Positions 18,571 through 27,727 are shown, numbered from the stretch's first letter. The stretch is DNA of 64,000 bases from Arcanobacterium phocae (GCF_018913465.1 NZ_JABAPM010000003.1:186001-250000); one strand, 5' to 3'. Notes: generated by a model not told the origin, from the sequence alone. Made by a program: numbers and translations.

Positions 18571-19704
18571 ATGTCTGTACAAATACCCGCAACGATGCGG
18601 GCAGCTGTTTTGCGTGATCCTAAGATCGGATTGCAAGTTGAAACAATTAAAACACCGCATCCGCGAGATGGTGAAGTACTCATAAAAGTAACTGCTTGTG
18701 GAATGTGCCATTCAGACCTACACGTCATCGGTGGAAAAATCGCTTTCCCATTGCCGTGTGTCCTTGGGCATGAGGTAACGGGCCAAATTGTTGAGGTTGG
18801 GCCAGGCAATGAGCAAACAGGACTTCATGTTGGTCAGAATGTTGCTGGTGCGTTTTTGATGCCATGTGGAAAGTGTGAATACTGCGCTCAAGGTCGAGAT
18901 GACCTATGTGCGCCTTTTTTTGACATGAACCGTATCAAAGGACAGCTATATGACGGTCATACCCGCCTTTTTGGTCTAGATGACGAACCAATTGCTATGT
19001 ATTCTATGGGAGCCTTATCCGAATACTGTGTTATTCCATCAACATCGGTTACTACACTCGAAGACGGGATGGATATGGTTGCTGGTTCTATCCTCGGATG
19101 TGCGGCGTTGACAGGATATGGAGCTGTCCGTCGTGGCGCTAATTTACAATACGGAGAAACTGTTGCCGTTGTTGCAACTGGAGGAATTGGATCAAACATT
19201 ATCCAAGTTGCAAAAGCTTTTGGTGCTGCGCAAATTATTGCTATCGACGTCGATGATGAGAAGCTCGAAGCTGCACGTAAGCTCGGTGCAACTGATGTTG
19301 TTAACTCAATGAAACGGAACGTACGCGACGAAGTGCTAGCCCTTACTAACAGCCGCGGTGTGGACGTAGCATTCGAAGCACTTGGACGTCCCGAAACTTG
19401 GACATCTGCGCTAGATTCACTTCGTGACGGTGGACGTATGGTGCCGATTGGGCTGGGGGCTGGCGTTCAAACAGCGGCCGTGGAAATTAATCGAACTGTC
19501 CGTCGCTCGCAATCGATTTTAGGATCGTACGGCGCTCGTACACGTCAAGATTTGCCGACGGTTGTGAAGATGGCTTCTGAAGGTTATATCGATTACCGTC
19601 ACATTGTGACCCGAAAGTTCTCATTGGATCAGGCCGGTGAAGGATACAAGTTATTGGCGCAGGGCAAGATTCAAGGACGTGCTGTTGTAGATATGTCCTT
19701 GTAA
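18571..19704 (+). CDS. Zinc-dependent alcohol dehydrogenase (MDR superfamily)
   Basis: A 377-residue medium-chain dehydrogenase. Start chosen at ATG 18571 because GGAGGG (18561-18566) precedes it; the in-frame ATG at 18559 lies before that site. Catalytic zinc ligands are in CGMCHSDLH and GHEVTG, the structural zinc loop is CGKCEYCAQGRDDLC, and the Rossmann fold carries ATGGIGSNIIQVAKAFGA, with Asp in AIDVDD pointing to NAD(H). Substrate is unknown (a primary or secondary alcohol or aldehyde). Transcribed alone and followed by a strong terminator. Confidence 0.9.
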   Translation: MSVQIPATMRAAVLRDPKIGLQVETIKTPHPRDGEVLIKVTACGMCHSDLHVIGGKIAFPLPCVLGHEVTGQIVEVGPGNEQTGLHVGQNVAGAFLMPCGKCEYCAQGRDDLCAPFFDMNRIKGQLYDGHTRLFGLDDEPIAMYSMGALSEYCVIPSTSVTTLEDGMDMVAGSILGCAALTGYGAVRRGANLQYGETVAVVATGGIGSNIIQVAKAFGAAQIIAIDVDDEKLEAARKLGATDVVNSMKRNVRDEVLALTNSRGVDVAFEALGRPETWTSALDSLRDGGRMVPIGLGAGVQTAAVEINRTVRRSQSILGSYGARTRQDLPTVVKMASEGYIDYRHIVTRKFSLDQAGEGYKLLAQGKIQGRAVVDMSL

Positions 19705-19727
19705 GGATAGCGATAATTCAATTAGAG

Positions 19728-19774
19728 ATTTTGTGGTGCATGTTTGCCTTTGTGGTGAACATGCACCACAAAAT
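19728..19774 (+). terminator. Terminator after the alcohol dehydrogenase
   Basis: Perfect 17-bp stem (19728-19744 with 19758-19774), 13-base loop, AT-rich base of stem. Confidence 0.85.
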
Positions 19775-19916
19775 TAAGTTACATTTGTAAAACTTATCTT
19801 TATATTGTTATAGACAATTGAAATGGTTGGACATACAATTAGGGTAATACTTTAGCGGCAATGACGCCGTGAAAGAAAAATGCTCATCTTAGGGCATGCA
19901 CAGGAAGAGTGTTAAA

Positions 19917-21113
19917 ATGTCGAATAAAACTCTCGGAGTGGGTGTAATATCTCTTGGATGGATGGGGCGCCTACATACCCGTAGCTACAAAGCAATGGCT
20001 GAGCGTTATCCGGAACTCGGGGTTGAGATACGCCTGGTTTCAGTATGTGATCCAATAGTTGAAAACCAAGAATTCGCGCTAAAAGCACTTGGATTCTCCA
20101 AAGCCGTTGATCATTACATGGATGTTATCAATGACCCAGATGTTGATGTAGTTTCTATCTGTTCTCCAAACTATCTGCATCATGAAATTGCTTTAGCTGC
20201 CTGCGCTGCTGGAAAACCATTTTGGATCGAGAAGCCAATGGGAGTATCGAGTAAGCAATCAGCAGAAATAGCACAGGCCGCACAAAAAGCAAATCTCATC
20301 ACATCGGTTGGGTTCAATTACCGGCACACGCCAGCAATCGAAGAGAGTAGAAAAATTATTGCTGAAGGAAAGCTAGGACAGGTAACAAACGTTCGGTGTT
20401 GGTTGATAGCAGACTACGCATCAGCACCAGAAGGGCCGTATACCTGGCGATACGACCGCGCACTAGCCGGAGCGGGAGTCGTGGGCGACCTTATGAGTCA
20501 CGGTGCGGATCTCATTCAGTATGTACTGAAGGACAGAATCAGTCACGTATCAGCACTTACAGGAACGTTCATTGATCAACGCCCAATTCCAACTAAAGCG
20601 GGCGTAGGACATTCAGGCTGGGAAGTTTCCGACGAACTGCATGACGTGGAAAATGAGGATTATGTTGCGGCACTGTTACGCACTGAGAATGGTGCTGTTG
20701 GAACAATAGAATCGAGCAGAGTTTCAGTGGGACCTCGTGCTGAATATATTCTTGAAGTCTATGGAACAAATGGTTCTCTGCGTTGGAACTTTGAAAAACT
20801 AAACGAACTTGAGGTTTGTATCAACAGTGATAATCCAGAAGCTCACGGATATGTTCGATCTCTTGCAAACCCTTATTTCCCGCACTTTTCACGTTTCCAG
20901 CCAGGAGCCGGAACGTCGATGGGCTTCGACGACATGAAAGCAGTTGAGTGCTTTAAGTTCTTGTCTGGAGTTCTAACTGGAAAACAAATTGGACCTTCAG
21001 TTGCTGATGGATGGTCAGCGGCCGAAGTTGATGAAGCAGTTGTACGGTCAGCAGCTGACGGCTGTTGGCACGAGGTTGCACAGGTAGTGGGTAAAACAAC
21101 ATTCAACGGGTGA
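19917..21113 (+). CDS. Gfo/Idh/MocA-family dehydrogenase (inositol-type, second copy)
   Basis: A 398-residue NAD(P)-dependent oxidoreductase. ATG 19917 (after AGGAAG) is preferred over ATG 19896. The N-terminal Rossmann segment is GVISLGWMGRLHTRSY, the signature WIEKPMGVS contains the catalytic-type Lys, and GAGVVGDLMSHGADLI resembles the substrate-site GGxxxDxxxH pattern. It precedes an IolT-like sugar/inositol transporter and lies near a canonical IolG. It may oxidise another inositol stereoisomer or a related polyol; that is inference. It differs clearly from IolG at 24550-25536 (70 residues longer, divergent motifs). Confidence 0.85.
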   Translation: MSNKTLGVGVISLGWMGRLHTRSYKAMAERYPELGVEIRLVSVCDPIVENQEFALKALGFSKAVDHYMDVINDPDVDVVSICSPNYLHHEIALAACAAGKPFWIEKPMGVSSKQSAEIAQAAQKANLITSVGFNYRHTPAIEESRKIIAEGKLGQVTNVRCWLIADYASAPEGPYTWRYDRALAGAGVVGDLMSHGADLIQYVLKDRISHVSALTGTFIDQRPIPTKAGVGHSGWEVSDELHDVENEDYVAALLRTENGAVGTIESSRVSVGPRAEYILEVYGTNGSLRWNFEKLNELEVCINSDNPEAHGYVRSLANPYFPHFSRFQPGAGTSMGFDDMKAVECFKFLSGVLTGKQIGPSVADGWSAAEVDEAVVRSAADGCWHEVAQVVGKTTFNG

Positions 21114-21213
21114 ATTCCCGAATCGTCAAACAATAATTCACATACGGATCATCGTAGCTGCAATGTTGGAGCTAACTGATAGACCGAGTCCAACCATCAC
21201 CAAAGGAGATCTG

Positions 21214-22881
21214 ATGGTCAACAAACATATTAATCAAGTCCAGTTTCAAGGGCTTGGCAAAGACGACCTCAACACTATGGTTAGAAAAACTCCGCCATCT
21301 GGCAAGCACAGAGGAATCATAGCCATAGCGGGAATCGCGACGCTCGGTTCCCTGCTATTTGGCTATGACACTGGTGTTATTTCGGGTGCTCTACCATACA
21401 TGCATATGCCATCGGGTGCGGGTGGCTTAGGATTAACAACTGCCGAAGAAGGAGCAATCGGAGGTGTTCTTACAGTAGGTGCGGCCTTCGGAGCATTATT
21501 TGGTGGCCGTCTTTCGGATCGATATGGGCGACGCCACAATATTATTCTGTTGGCAATTCTCTTTTTTATCGGAGCAATGGGAAACACATTTGCACCTAAT
21601 GTGTGGGTAATGTATCCCTTCCGATTAGTTCTTGGTCTTGCAGTAGGTGGAGCATCAGCCACAGTCCCTGTGTATTTAGCGGAAACAGCACCTAAACGTA
21701 TTCGGGGAACAATTGTTGCGCTGGATCAATTGATGATTGTGACTGGACAGTTGCTCGCATTTGCGATGAATGCAGGCATTAACTCCGCACATGGTGGCCC
21801 ACAATTGACGGTAACCGGTGATCCGACAGGTAATATTGAAGCGGGTGCTTACACCTGGGACTCACTCCAAAAAGCCATAGAGCAGGCAACTCATTCAACC
21901 GATATGAATGTTATTCGCGATTTTGCCATGCAATTGTCAATACAAGAGGGTAGCGGTAACGGTGCTGCTTGGCGTTGGATGATTGTTTTATGTTCCATTC
22001 CGGCAGTGCTGTTATGGATCGGAATGCATTTCATGCCAGAATCGTCCCGTTGGTATGTTCTGCGCACCGATGTATATGCAGCGATTGGGTCGTTGAAAAC
22101 TGTTCGTGAAGGCGAATCTGATGATTCGATTACTGATGAACTGTATGAGATGGTGGAAAATCGGCAGAAAGATTTGGTGGACAAAAAGAATAAAGGGTTA
22201 CGAGAAGTCTGGCAAACGCCTTGGTTGCGCAAACTCTTACTGGTAGGTATTTTCTTAGCGATTGTAAACCAGACAACAGGTGTTAACACTGTAATGTACT
22301 ATGCGCCAAAAGTACTTGGCTACGCAGGAATGGGTACCTCCGCAGCGATTACAGCTCAAGTAGCCAATGGTGTCATGTCAGTTATCGGGTCAGCTTTCGG
22401 CCTCATCCTGATTACAAAATTTACCCGACGCCGGATCTTGATCTGGGATGTTACTCTCGTGGGCATCACACTATTGACGATTGCAGGCATATTCCAATTC
22501 GCTATTGCTCCCTACATGAATGCTGGTGAAGTGCCACCAGTATGGGCTGCATATGCAATCCTCGGAGTAATGTCCTTCTTCATGCTTGTAGTTCAGTCCT
22601 CAAATGGAACCGTTGTGTGGACAATGCTTGGTGAAATGTTCCCAGCATCTGTTCGTGGTGTAATGAATGGTACCGCGGTATTCTGTATGTGGATTGCTAA
22701 TGCGATAATCACATGGACATTCCCATCCATGATGAATAGCTTCGGTGGTGGCCTGACCTACGCTTTCTACGGGGTTCTTAATCTGATTATTGGAGTTATC
22801 TTGTGGAAGATCATGCCAGAAACATCAGGAAAGTCGCTCGAAGAAATCGAAGTGTACATGGAGCAAAAGTACTCTGACTGA
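21214..22881 (+). CDS. MFS sugar-porter family transporter, probable inositol transporter
   Basis: A 555-residue major-facilitator permease of the sugar-porter family. Start at ATG 21214, seven bases after AAAGGAG. Signatures are GYDTGVISGALPYM (helix 1), GRLSDRYGRR (loop 2-3), APKRIRGT and PESSRWYV (after helix 6). The position beside the iol genes suggests myo-inositol:proton symport as for IolT. Unusually, ~65 residues are inserted between predicted helices 5 and 6, on the outside face, where these transporters normally have a very short loop. Co-directional with the upstream dehydrogenase. Confidence 0.9.
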   Translation: MVNKHINQVQFQGLGKDDLNTMVRKTPPSGKHRGIIAIAGIATLGSLLFGYDTGVISGALPYMHMPSGAGGLGLTTAEEGAIGGVLTVGAAFGALFGGRLSDRYGRRHNIILLAILFFIGAMGNTFAPNVWVMYPFRLVLGLAVGGASATVPVYLAETAPKRIRGTIVALDQLMIVTGQLLAFAMNAGINSAHGGPQLTVTGDPTGNIEAGAYTWDSLQKAIEQATHSTDMNVIRDFAMQLSIQEGSGNGAAWRWMIVLCSIPAVLLWIGMHFMPESSRWYVLRTDVYAAIGSLKTVREGESDDSITDELYEMVENRQKDLVDKKNKGLREVWQTPWLRKLLLVGIFLAIVNQTTGVNTVMYYAPKVLGYAGMGTSAAITAQVANGVMSVIGSAFGLILITKFTRRRILIWDVTLVGITLLTIAGIFQFAIAPYMNAGEVPPVWAAYAILGVMSFFMLVVQSSNGTVVWTMLGEMFPASVRGVMNGTAVFCMWIANAIITWTFPSMMNSFGGGLTYAFYGVLNLIIGVILWKIMPETSGKSLEEIEVYMEQKYSD

Positions 22882-22892
22882 ATAATCGAAAT

Positions 22893-22933
22893 AGTATGAC
22901 GCCCCTAAGTATTCCACTTAGGGGCGTCATACT
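22893..22933. terminator. Bidirectional terminator after iolT-like gene
   Basis: Perfect 18-bp stem (22893-22910 with 22916-22933), loop ATTCC, between convergent genes. Confidence 0.9.
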
Positions 22934-22942
22934 GCTAATGCG

Positions 22943-23209
22943 CTACCGATTCGTGTGAGAACGAATGTAGAGATCCAAAAATGCGAATGTAGAAGCCGTT
23001 ACTGCAGCCGCAGTGCCAGCTAGAAAAGCGACAACCGGAGTGTTGGTGGCAACGCCAAGGATAGTCGCAATGAACAACATTGCCAGGACCAGTGTAATTG
23101 GAAGAATATTAAGTGCTGGCGTAGATTGCTTCGCAGACTTATCGTTCTGTGAAATTACATGGATTGCAACATCTGCGGGATTGATAGGGGTGTTAGTTAG
23201 AATTGTCAT
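22943..23209 (-). CDS. Small membrane protein of unknown function
   Basis: An 88-residue protein. I place the start at ATG 23209 (MTILTN), directly after AGGAGACGG, rather than at the upstream ATG 23227. A hydrophilic N-terminus of ~37 residues is followed by two hydrophobic helices (roughly ITLVLAMLFIATILGVA and TPVVAFLAGTAAAVTASTFAF) and a short basic tail. I recognise no family. It sits between the transporter and the inositol enzymes with its own leader, so co-regulation with inositol genes is possible but not shown. Confidence 0.7.
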   Translation of the reverse strand: MTILTNTPINPADVAIHVISQNDKSAKQSTPALNILPITLVLAMLFIATILGVATNTPVVAFLAGTAAAVTASTFAFLDLYIRSHTNR

Positions 23210-23653
23210 TTCCGTCTCCTGCTTCATAATAAAAACTTGGGCTTCGTGGTGCTATCACGCTACGTTCGAGAGCTGCGGTAGCCACATTTGAAATAACGCA
23301 TGCTCAAACTTCCTTCTGACGTAGGTGTGCGATCACGGGTTGTGAAAAATATTTCTGTAACGTTTCACTTCCGCGCCGCTTTCAGTTTAATTTAAAATTG
23401 GACAGAAGTTCAAGATTTGATAGTGTTTGTTAGCTCACTACAGGATATTGTCAGTGACAAAGGTATAGCTCAGTGCGGTGGAATTCTTGTTTACGAGAGA
23501 CTAGTAATTGCCTAAGAGAAGCAGATTAATCGATTTCGGCAATAAACAATGGAGGGAGAATCTCAGATTCTCCCTCCATTGGGCTACTACATAGATAATC
23601 ATTTACCGATAGGAAGAGTCCTAGTGTCCGAGGGAAATGACTATCTTAGAAGC
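23210..23653. other. Intergenic region of ~440 bases without a gene
   Basis: AT-rich space between two minus-strand genes. It holds the terminator of the downstream iolE operon (23548-23580). On the minus strand TTGAAC (23413-23408), 17 bases from TTAAAC, is a weak promoter candidate for the small membrane protein, which would have a leader near 170 bases. A stretch around 23460 resembles a tRNA D-arm (TAGCTCAGT) but no tRNA folds. Confidence 0.5.
23548..23580 (-). terminator. Terminator of the minus-strand iolE operon
   Basis: Inverted repeat of 13-16 bp (outer arms 23548-23560 and 23568-23580), about 75 bases past the iolE stop; on the minus strand it is followed by GTTTATTG. Confidence 0.75.
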
Positions 23654-24517
23654 TCACCGTGCCAAGGCTTTTAGAGCTTCAAATGACTTTTGAGCGTCAA
23701 GTAGGGGACCTTCGCCAGGCGCTGGTTCGCCGTCGATCATGATGTCTTGCTCTAGAACGTAATAGCCATCGAAACCGACTTTATCGAGTTCTGAAACAAT
23801 GGCAGCGAAATCGATATCGCCCTCACCAATAGGAGCAAACATGCCAGCCTTGACGCCCTGACCCCACGTTAAAGTTCCAGGTAGTAGCTGGTCAGTCATA
23901 TCCTTGTGAATATCTTTCGCGTGAACGATCTTGACACGATCAGCATACTTTTTCACCAGCTCGACAACGTCAGCGCCACCACAGGCGAGATGGCCTGTAT
24001 CGAGGCAAAGACCGACCTGTGAGTTATCCAAGACGCGTTCAACTTCGTCTAGGTTTTGCACCATCGTTCCCCAATGAGGATGTAGCGAAGCAGTTACGCC
24101 ACGAGCTGCAGCTACCTCGGTGATCCGAGACAGATTCGTGAATAGGGTATTCCATCCAGTTTCATCTAGAACTGGGCGAGTATCATATCCATCCTGTCCT
24201 GAATCTGCGGCAAGAATTAAGTTAGTTCCACCCGCGACTTCGAACGCATCGAGCTCTCGCTCCACGGCAGGAATCGGATCAACATTAGGATCGTGCATGA
24301 CTGCTAAGAAAAAGGAACCAACTGGTTCGAGACCATATCCGGACACTGCCTTAGCGCGTGCCTCTGGCTCCTGAGGTAGCCAGCCTTGAGGGCCAAACTC
24401 AGTTGCAGTTAGTCCCATTTCTTTCATTTCGGTAAGGACACGTTCTGGCGACAACTGGTATCCCCAATTTGGAACTTCACATACTCCCCAGCTGATGGGT
24501 GCTCCTGCAATTTTCAT
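23654..24517 (-). CDS. iolE: Inosose dehydratase-like TIM-barrel protein IolE
   Basis: A 287-residue xylose-isomerase-like TIM barrel. The opening KIAGAPISWGVCEVPNWGY is characteristic of 2-keto-myo-inositol dehydratase (IolE). Metal-site type residues occur in LHPHWGT, GLCLDTGHLACGG and YVLEQDI. It would remove water from 2-keto-myo-inositol to give the diketo substrate of IolD. ATG 24517 follows AAAGGAG. It is last in the minus-strand tal-iolG-iolE operon, 32 bases from iolG. Confidence 0.92.
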   Translation of the reverse strand: MKIAGAPISWGVCEVPNWGYQLSPERVLTEMKEMGLTATEFGPQGWLPQEPEARAKAVSGYGLEPVGSFFLAVMHDPNVDPIPAVERELDAFEVAGGTNLILAADSGQDGYDTRPVLDETGWNTLFTNLSRITEVAAARGVTASLHPHWGTMVQNLDEVERVLDNSQVGLCLDTGHLACGGADVVELVKKYADRVKIVHAKDIHKDMTDQLLPGTLTWGQGVKAGMFAPIGEGDIDFAAIVSELDKVGFDGYYVLEQDIMIDGEPAPGEGPLLDAQKSFEALKALAR

Positions 24518-24549
24518 ATCAAATTCTCCTTTGAATTTTTGTCATTGTT

Positions 24550-25536
24550 TTACAGATAAACGATTTTGCCTGTTCTGGCGGACTCTTCAGCGGCTTCAGC
24601 GATACGAAGAGCCTTAGCGCCGTCGTCAATAGATGTTGCAGGCTTACGGTTCTCAGAAATAGCTGCGAAGAATTCATTTAGCTCATTGGCATAAGCTTCT
24701 TCGTAACGTTCAAGGAAGAAATCGAGATAAACATTCTTCGCATCAGTATGGTCTCCATTAGAGACGCGCACCTGGGTAGATCGCATATTGTCGCCGTTGA
24801 TCGTCGCTTTATCTCCGAAAACTTCAAGACGCTGATCATAACCAGAGGAACAATGACGTGAATTGGTGATTGTTGCTACTGCACCGTCTGAATTGGTGAG
24901 TGTAATTACTGCGCCGTCGAAGTCACCGGTATCAGCCAACTCGGGGTCCAAATTCTGTCCGACGGCGTAGACCGAAACGATATCTCCCAGGAAGAAACGT
25001 GCAGTATCGAAGTCGTGGATGGTCATGTCTTTAAAAATGCCTCCAGAAACGGCGATATACTCCTTTGGCGGAGCGGCAGGATCTCGAGAAATAATCGTTA
25101 CCTGTTCGACTTTACCGACTACCCCGTCTTCAACCATCTTGTGCATTTGAGCGAAGGTAGGGTCAAATCGTCGGTTGAATCCAATCATGGTGGTGTGATC
25201 AACATCTTTGAGTGACTCAACCAGTTCCTCAACTTTTGCTGTTTCCATTGCAACTGGTTTTTCACAGAGAGCAGGTTTACCGGCTTTGGCGGCCTTCAAA
25301 ATGTGCTCAACGTGTAGGGGTGTTGGTGAACAGATAATTACTGCATCCACATCGGGGGCTGTAAAAACATCATCCGCATTAAGAGAATAACGAACTCCAT
25401 ACTTCTCAGCAAGAGGCTTAACCGCAGCCTCTACTGGATCTGCAACAAATGTTAATTGAGCATTTGGGTGTGCCTCTACTGTGCGAGCATGAACATGAGC
25501 AATACGCCCGGCTCCCACTAATCCAATTCTAATCAT
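24550..25536 (-). CDS. iolG: myo-Inositol 2-dehydrogenase IolG
   Basis: A 328-residue Gfo/Idh/MocA dehydrogenase that oxidises myo-inositol to 2-keto-myo-inositol with NAD. Rossmann motif GLVGAGRIAHVHA at the N-terminus, CEKPVA with Lys93, and GGIFKDMTIHDFDTARF supplying Asp170 and His174, which align with the catalytic Lys/Asp/His of the Bacillus enzyme. Length is typical. Middle gene of the minus-strand operon, preceded by the transaldolase-like gene and followed by iolE. Confidence 0.93.
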   Translation of the reverse strand: MIRIGLVGAGRIAHVHARTVEAHPNAQLTFVADPVEAAVKPLAEKYGVRYSLNADDVFTAPDVDAVIICSPTPLHVEHILKAAKAGKPALCEKPVAMETAKVEELVESLKDVDHTTMIGFNRRFDPTFAQMHKMVEDGVVGKVEQVTIISRDPAAPPKEYIAVSGGIFKDMTIHDFDTARFFLGDIVSVYAVGQNLDPELADTGDFDGAVITLTNSDGAVATITNSRHCSSGYDQRLEVFGDKATINGDNMRSTQVRVSNGDHTDAKNVYLDFFLERYEEAYANELNEFFAAISENRKPATSIDDGAKALRIAEAAEESARTGKIVYL

Positions 25537-25568
25537 TGTCTTTCCTAACGTCGTTGTCAGTTGTAACT

Positions 25569-26648
25569 TTATTGTGCAGGGATAAGAATGTCGCGAATGA
25601 GCATGTCGAGGTCATTGTCGGCATTAAGGAACTGGCGCAGTGTGCGAACTGTTGGGCCAAACGTTTCAAATTCCTCCAATGTCATCCCGTCCGGTTCGTA
25701 GGCTCGGTTGAAATCGGGGATTCTCCGTAGCTGGGTGAGGTAATGCTCATCAACGTCAATGCTCATCTTTTCGATTGGCTCATAATCTGAGTCGTTAATG
25801 AGTTTCTGCCAAGAGAACGGTGGAGAAACCACAAGGTCGCCGCCTTGGAATTCACTCCATTGAAGTACATTGCGGAATGCTGCAACAAGCACACGAGCAC
25901 GGTATCCTCGTTCGTTAAAAATCTTGTATGCGCGCTTGACTGCGGCTACTCCGGCCCACTCCAATGCAGATGGATCCAAGAAAATCTTGTCGCGCTTTAC
26001 GACGTGCTTAAGCCAATCGTCAAGGCGACCAACCATGATTGTGACAACTGGACTCATCTCTGAGGTGTCATGTCCAGCAGCTTCACGCTTCTCAAGCCCT
26101 CGCTGAATGGCAGCGGCAGCTTGAACTGCTTGAGGAACCGAGAAAGACACGGTTACATTGACTGAGACACCGCGTTCAGTTGCCATTTCGATTGCTTCGA
26201 TTCCGGTCTTTGTTGCTGGAATCTTGACGATGATGTTCTTTGTAAGGTTATGGAACAGTTCGGCTTGGTCAGCAAGTGCGCGAGCGTCACGATGTAAGCG
26301 AGGGTCTGTTTGAACGGATAGGCGTCCATCATGACCATGTGTCTTATCGAAAGTTGGCTCCAACAGCTTAGCTGCCTCTACGGACATATCCATGACCGCT
26401 TGCCAGCCGATCTGAGATTCGCTCCAGGTTGGGTGATCTTCAGCGATCTTCCGGATGCGGTCAGTCCAAATTTCAGGATGCTTTGCGATGGTTGTATAAG
26501 CGATGACAGGATTGCATGTAGCTCCTACGCCACCGTATGAAATTGAGGTTTGCAATTCCTCAAGATCTGAAGAATCGTTCCATAAGACGGTGTCGAACGA
26601 TTCGCAAGCTGTTAATAGTGGACCTGGTGTGTATTTAGTATCTGACAT
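25569..26648 (-). CDS. Transaldolase-family protein in the inositol operon
   Basis: A 359-residue class I aldolase-fold protein of the transaldolase family. ATG 26648 (MSDTKYTPG) follows GAGGAGC; the longer ORF from 26681 lacks a site. The Schiff-base lysine is Lys142 in NIIVKIPATKTGIEA, with TCNP (45-48) and NVTVSFS in the expected order. It leads an operon with iolG and iolE and has a promoter of its own. Transaldolase is not a step of the textbook inositol pathway, so its role is open: pentose-phosphate balancing, or aldol cleavage of a pathway intermediate. Confidence 0.85.
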   Translation of the reverse strand: MSDTKYTPGPLLTACESFDTVLWNDSSDLEELQTSISYGGVGATCNPVIAYTTIAKHPEIWTDRIRKIAEDHPTWSESQIGWQAVMDMSVEAAKLLEPTFDKTHGHDGRLSVQTDPRLHRDARALADQAELFHNLTKNIIVKIPATKTGIEAIEMATERGVSVNVTVSFSVPQAVQAAAAIQRGLEKREAAGHDTSEMSPVVTIMVGRLDDWLKHVVKRDKIFLDPSALEWAGVAAVKRAYKIFNERGYRARVLVAAFRNVLQWSEFQGGDLVVSPPFSWQKLINDSDYEPIEKMSIDVDEHYLTQLRRIPDFNRAYEPDGMTLEEFETFGPTVRTLRQFLNADNDLDMLIRDILIPAQ

Positions 26649-26735
26649 AGATTGCTCCTCAACTACGCTAAAGTAGGTCACGCAAAATGAGTCAACTCAT
26701 CGCCACCCTCGTTGGTGACGTATCGTGTGAGATAT

Positions 26736-26764
26736 ACGTTACTAACATGGATGGTCTATGTCAA
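26736..26764 (-). promoter_or_regulatory. Promoter of the tal-iolG-iolE operon
   Basis: Minus-strand consensus TTGACA (26764-26759), 17-base spacer, TAACGT (26741-26736). An inverted repeat ACGTAT-N10-ATACGT (26718-26739) overlaps the -10 box and could be an operator for the neighbouring GntR regulator. Confidence 0.65.
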
Positions 26765-26838
26765 GGATTTGTCCTCTCATGTCATGTGTATATGTATGAG
26801 ATGTTGGGCAAGATGTGGTGGATGACGCCCATATATGG

Positions 26839-27615
26839 CTAGTTTGCTGGGTTTACAAGCGGAAACGTCATCTTATATTGTTGTGAGTCGTAAACGTGAT
26901 TACCATGCTCAATAACTTTCCCTTGAGAGTCATATGCGGTTCGCTGCATGGTAAATAGTGCTGTTTGGGGCTCAATTTGAAGCATGTCTGCCTCAGCTTT
27001 ACTTGCGTTTTTCGCCCCTAATGTTTGTACTGCCGAAATGGGGACTATTCCTTGATGGCCGAAAGATTCGTAGAGCCCATAGTGGGACAGTTCGGTTAAA
27101 GAAGGGGCTATCCTACTCGGAATGATGTTATTTAGGATTGCTAGCGGGTGATCATCAATCCAACGTAGTCGTTGAATGGTAACAAGTTCTTCGTCTGGAT
27201 CGCAGTTGAGAAAATCAACTTCTTCTTGTGTAGCTAAATGGATTTGATATTTAAGAACTTCTGTTCGCGTGACATGTCCAGCTTTGACAAGGTCGTCATT
27301 GAGGGAAGTTAGTGCAAGCTGTCGATGTACGTGAGAAGGGGTGACTCTTGTACCAACGCCGCGCCGTCGGATAAGAAGGCCAGAATCAACGAGCTCTTGA
27401 AGTGCGCGACGCGCTGTGGGCCGTGAAATGTTAAGACGTTTGGCCATAGATATCTCATCTTCAAGCAGCTGATTTGGTTGCAGACTACCATTCTTAATTA
27501 ACTGCGAAATAGGTGCAAGGATTTGCTGATAAAGAGGTTCGGCCGAGTTTCTGTTAAGTACTAAATCGAGCGCGAAAGGCTTGTCAAGAGACGCGTCCTT
27601 TTCTTTATCCACCAT
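26839..27615 (-). CDS. GntR/HutC-family regulator of inositol genes
   Basis: A 258-residue regulator. Start at ATG 27615 because AAGGAGGT precedes it; the longer ORF begins at 27654 without a site. The N-terminal winged helix includes MAKRLNISRPTARRALQELVDSGLLIRRRGVGTRV-type residues, and the C-terminal half is a UTRA effector domain (HLATQEEVDFL, MQRTAYD). It lies between the two iol operons and is divergent from iolC, so it is the likely local iol regulator; the effector would be an inositol catabolite. The assignment to iol control is inferred from position. Confidence 0.9.
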   Translation of the reverse strand: MVDKEKDASLDKPFALDLVLNRNSAEPLYQQILAPISQLIKNGSLQPNQLLEDEISMAKRLNISRPTARRALQELVDSGLLIRRRGVGTRVTPSHVHRQLALTSLNDDLVKAGHVTRTEVLKYQIHLATQEEVDFLNCDPDEELVTIQRLRWIDDHPLAILNNIIPSRIAPSLTELSHYGLYESFGHQGIVPISAVQTLGAKNASKAEADMLQIEPQTALFTMQRTAYDSQGKVIEHGNHVYDSQQYKMTFPLVNPAN

Positions 27616-27727
27616 GAAGACCTCCTTATTGTTTGCACTTTTTATGTAAAGCATAACCTATTTCTGTTATATCACTGATTTTAGCGCCTACAAGCAACGT
27701 TTGTAATATTTATGTTAGGACAAGGAC

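Noticed and set aside
15715-21113. Sulfoquinovose pathway (AGE isomerase, TauE exporter, dehydrogenases)
   Set aside because: The AGE gene shares its operator with mannosidase genes, no GH31 sulfoquinovosidase or sulfolactaldehyde enzyme is present, and TauE is a separate leaderless unit.
23460-23520. Possible tRNA (GGTATAGCTCAGTGCGGTGG)
   Set aside because: Only a D-arm-like stretch matches; there is no TTCGAAT-type T-loop, no acceptor pairing and no anticodon stem.
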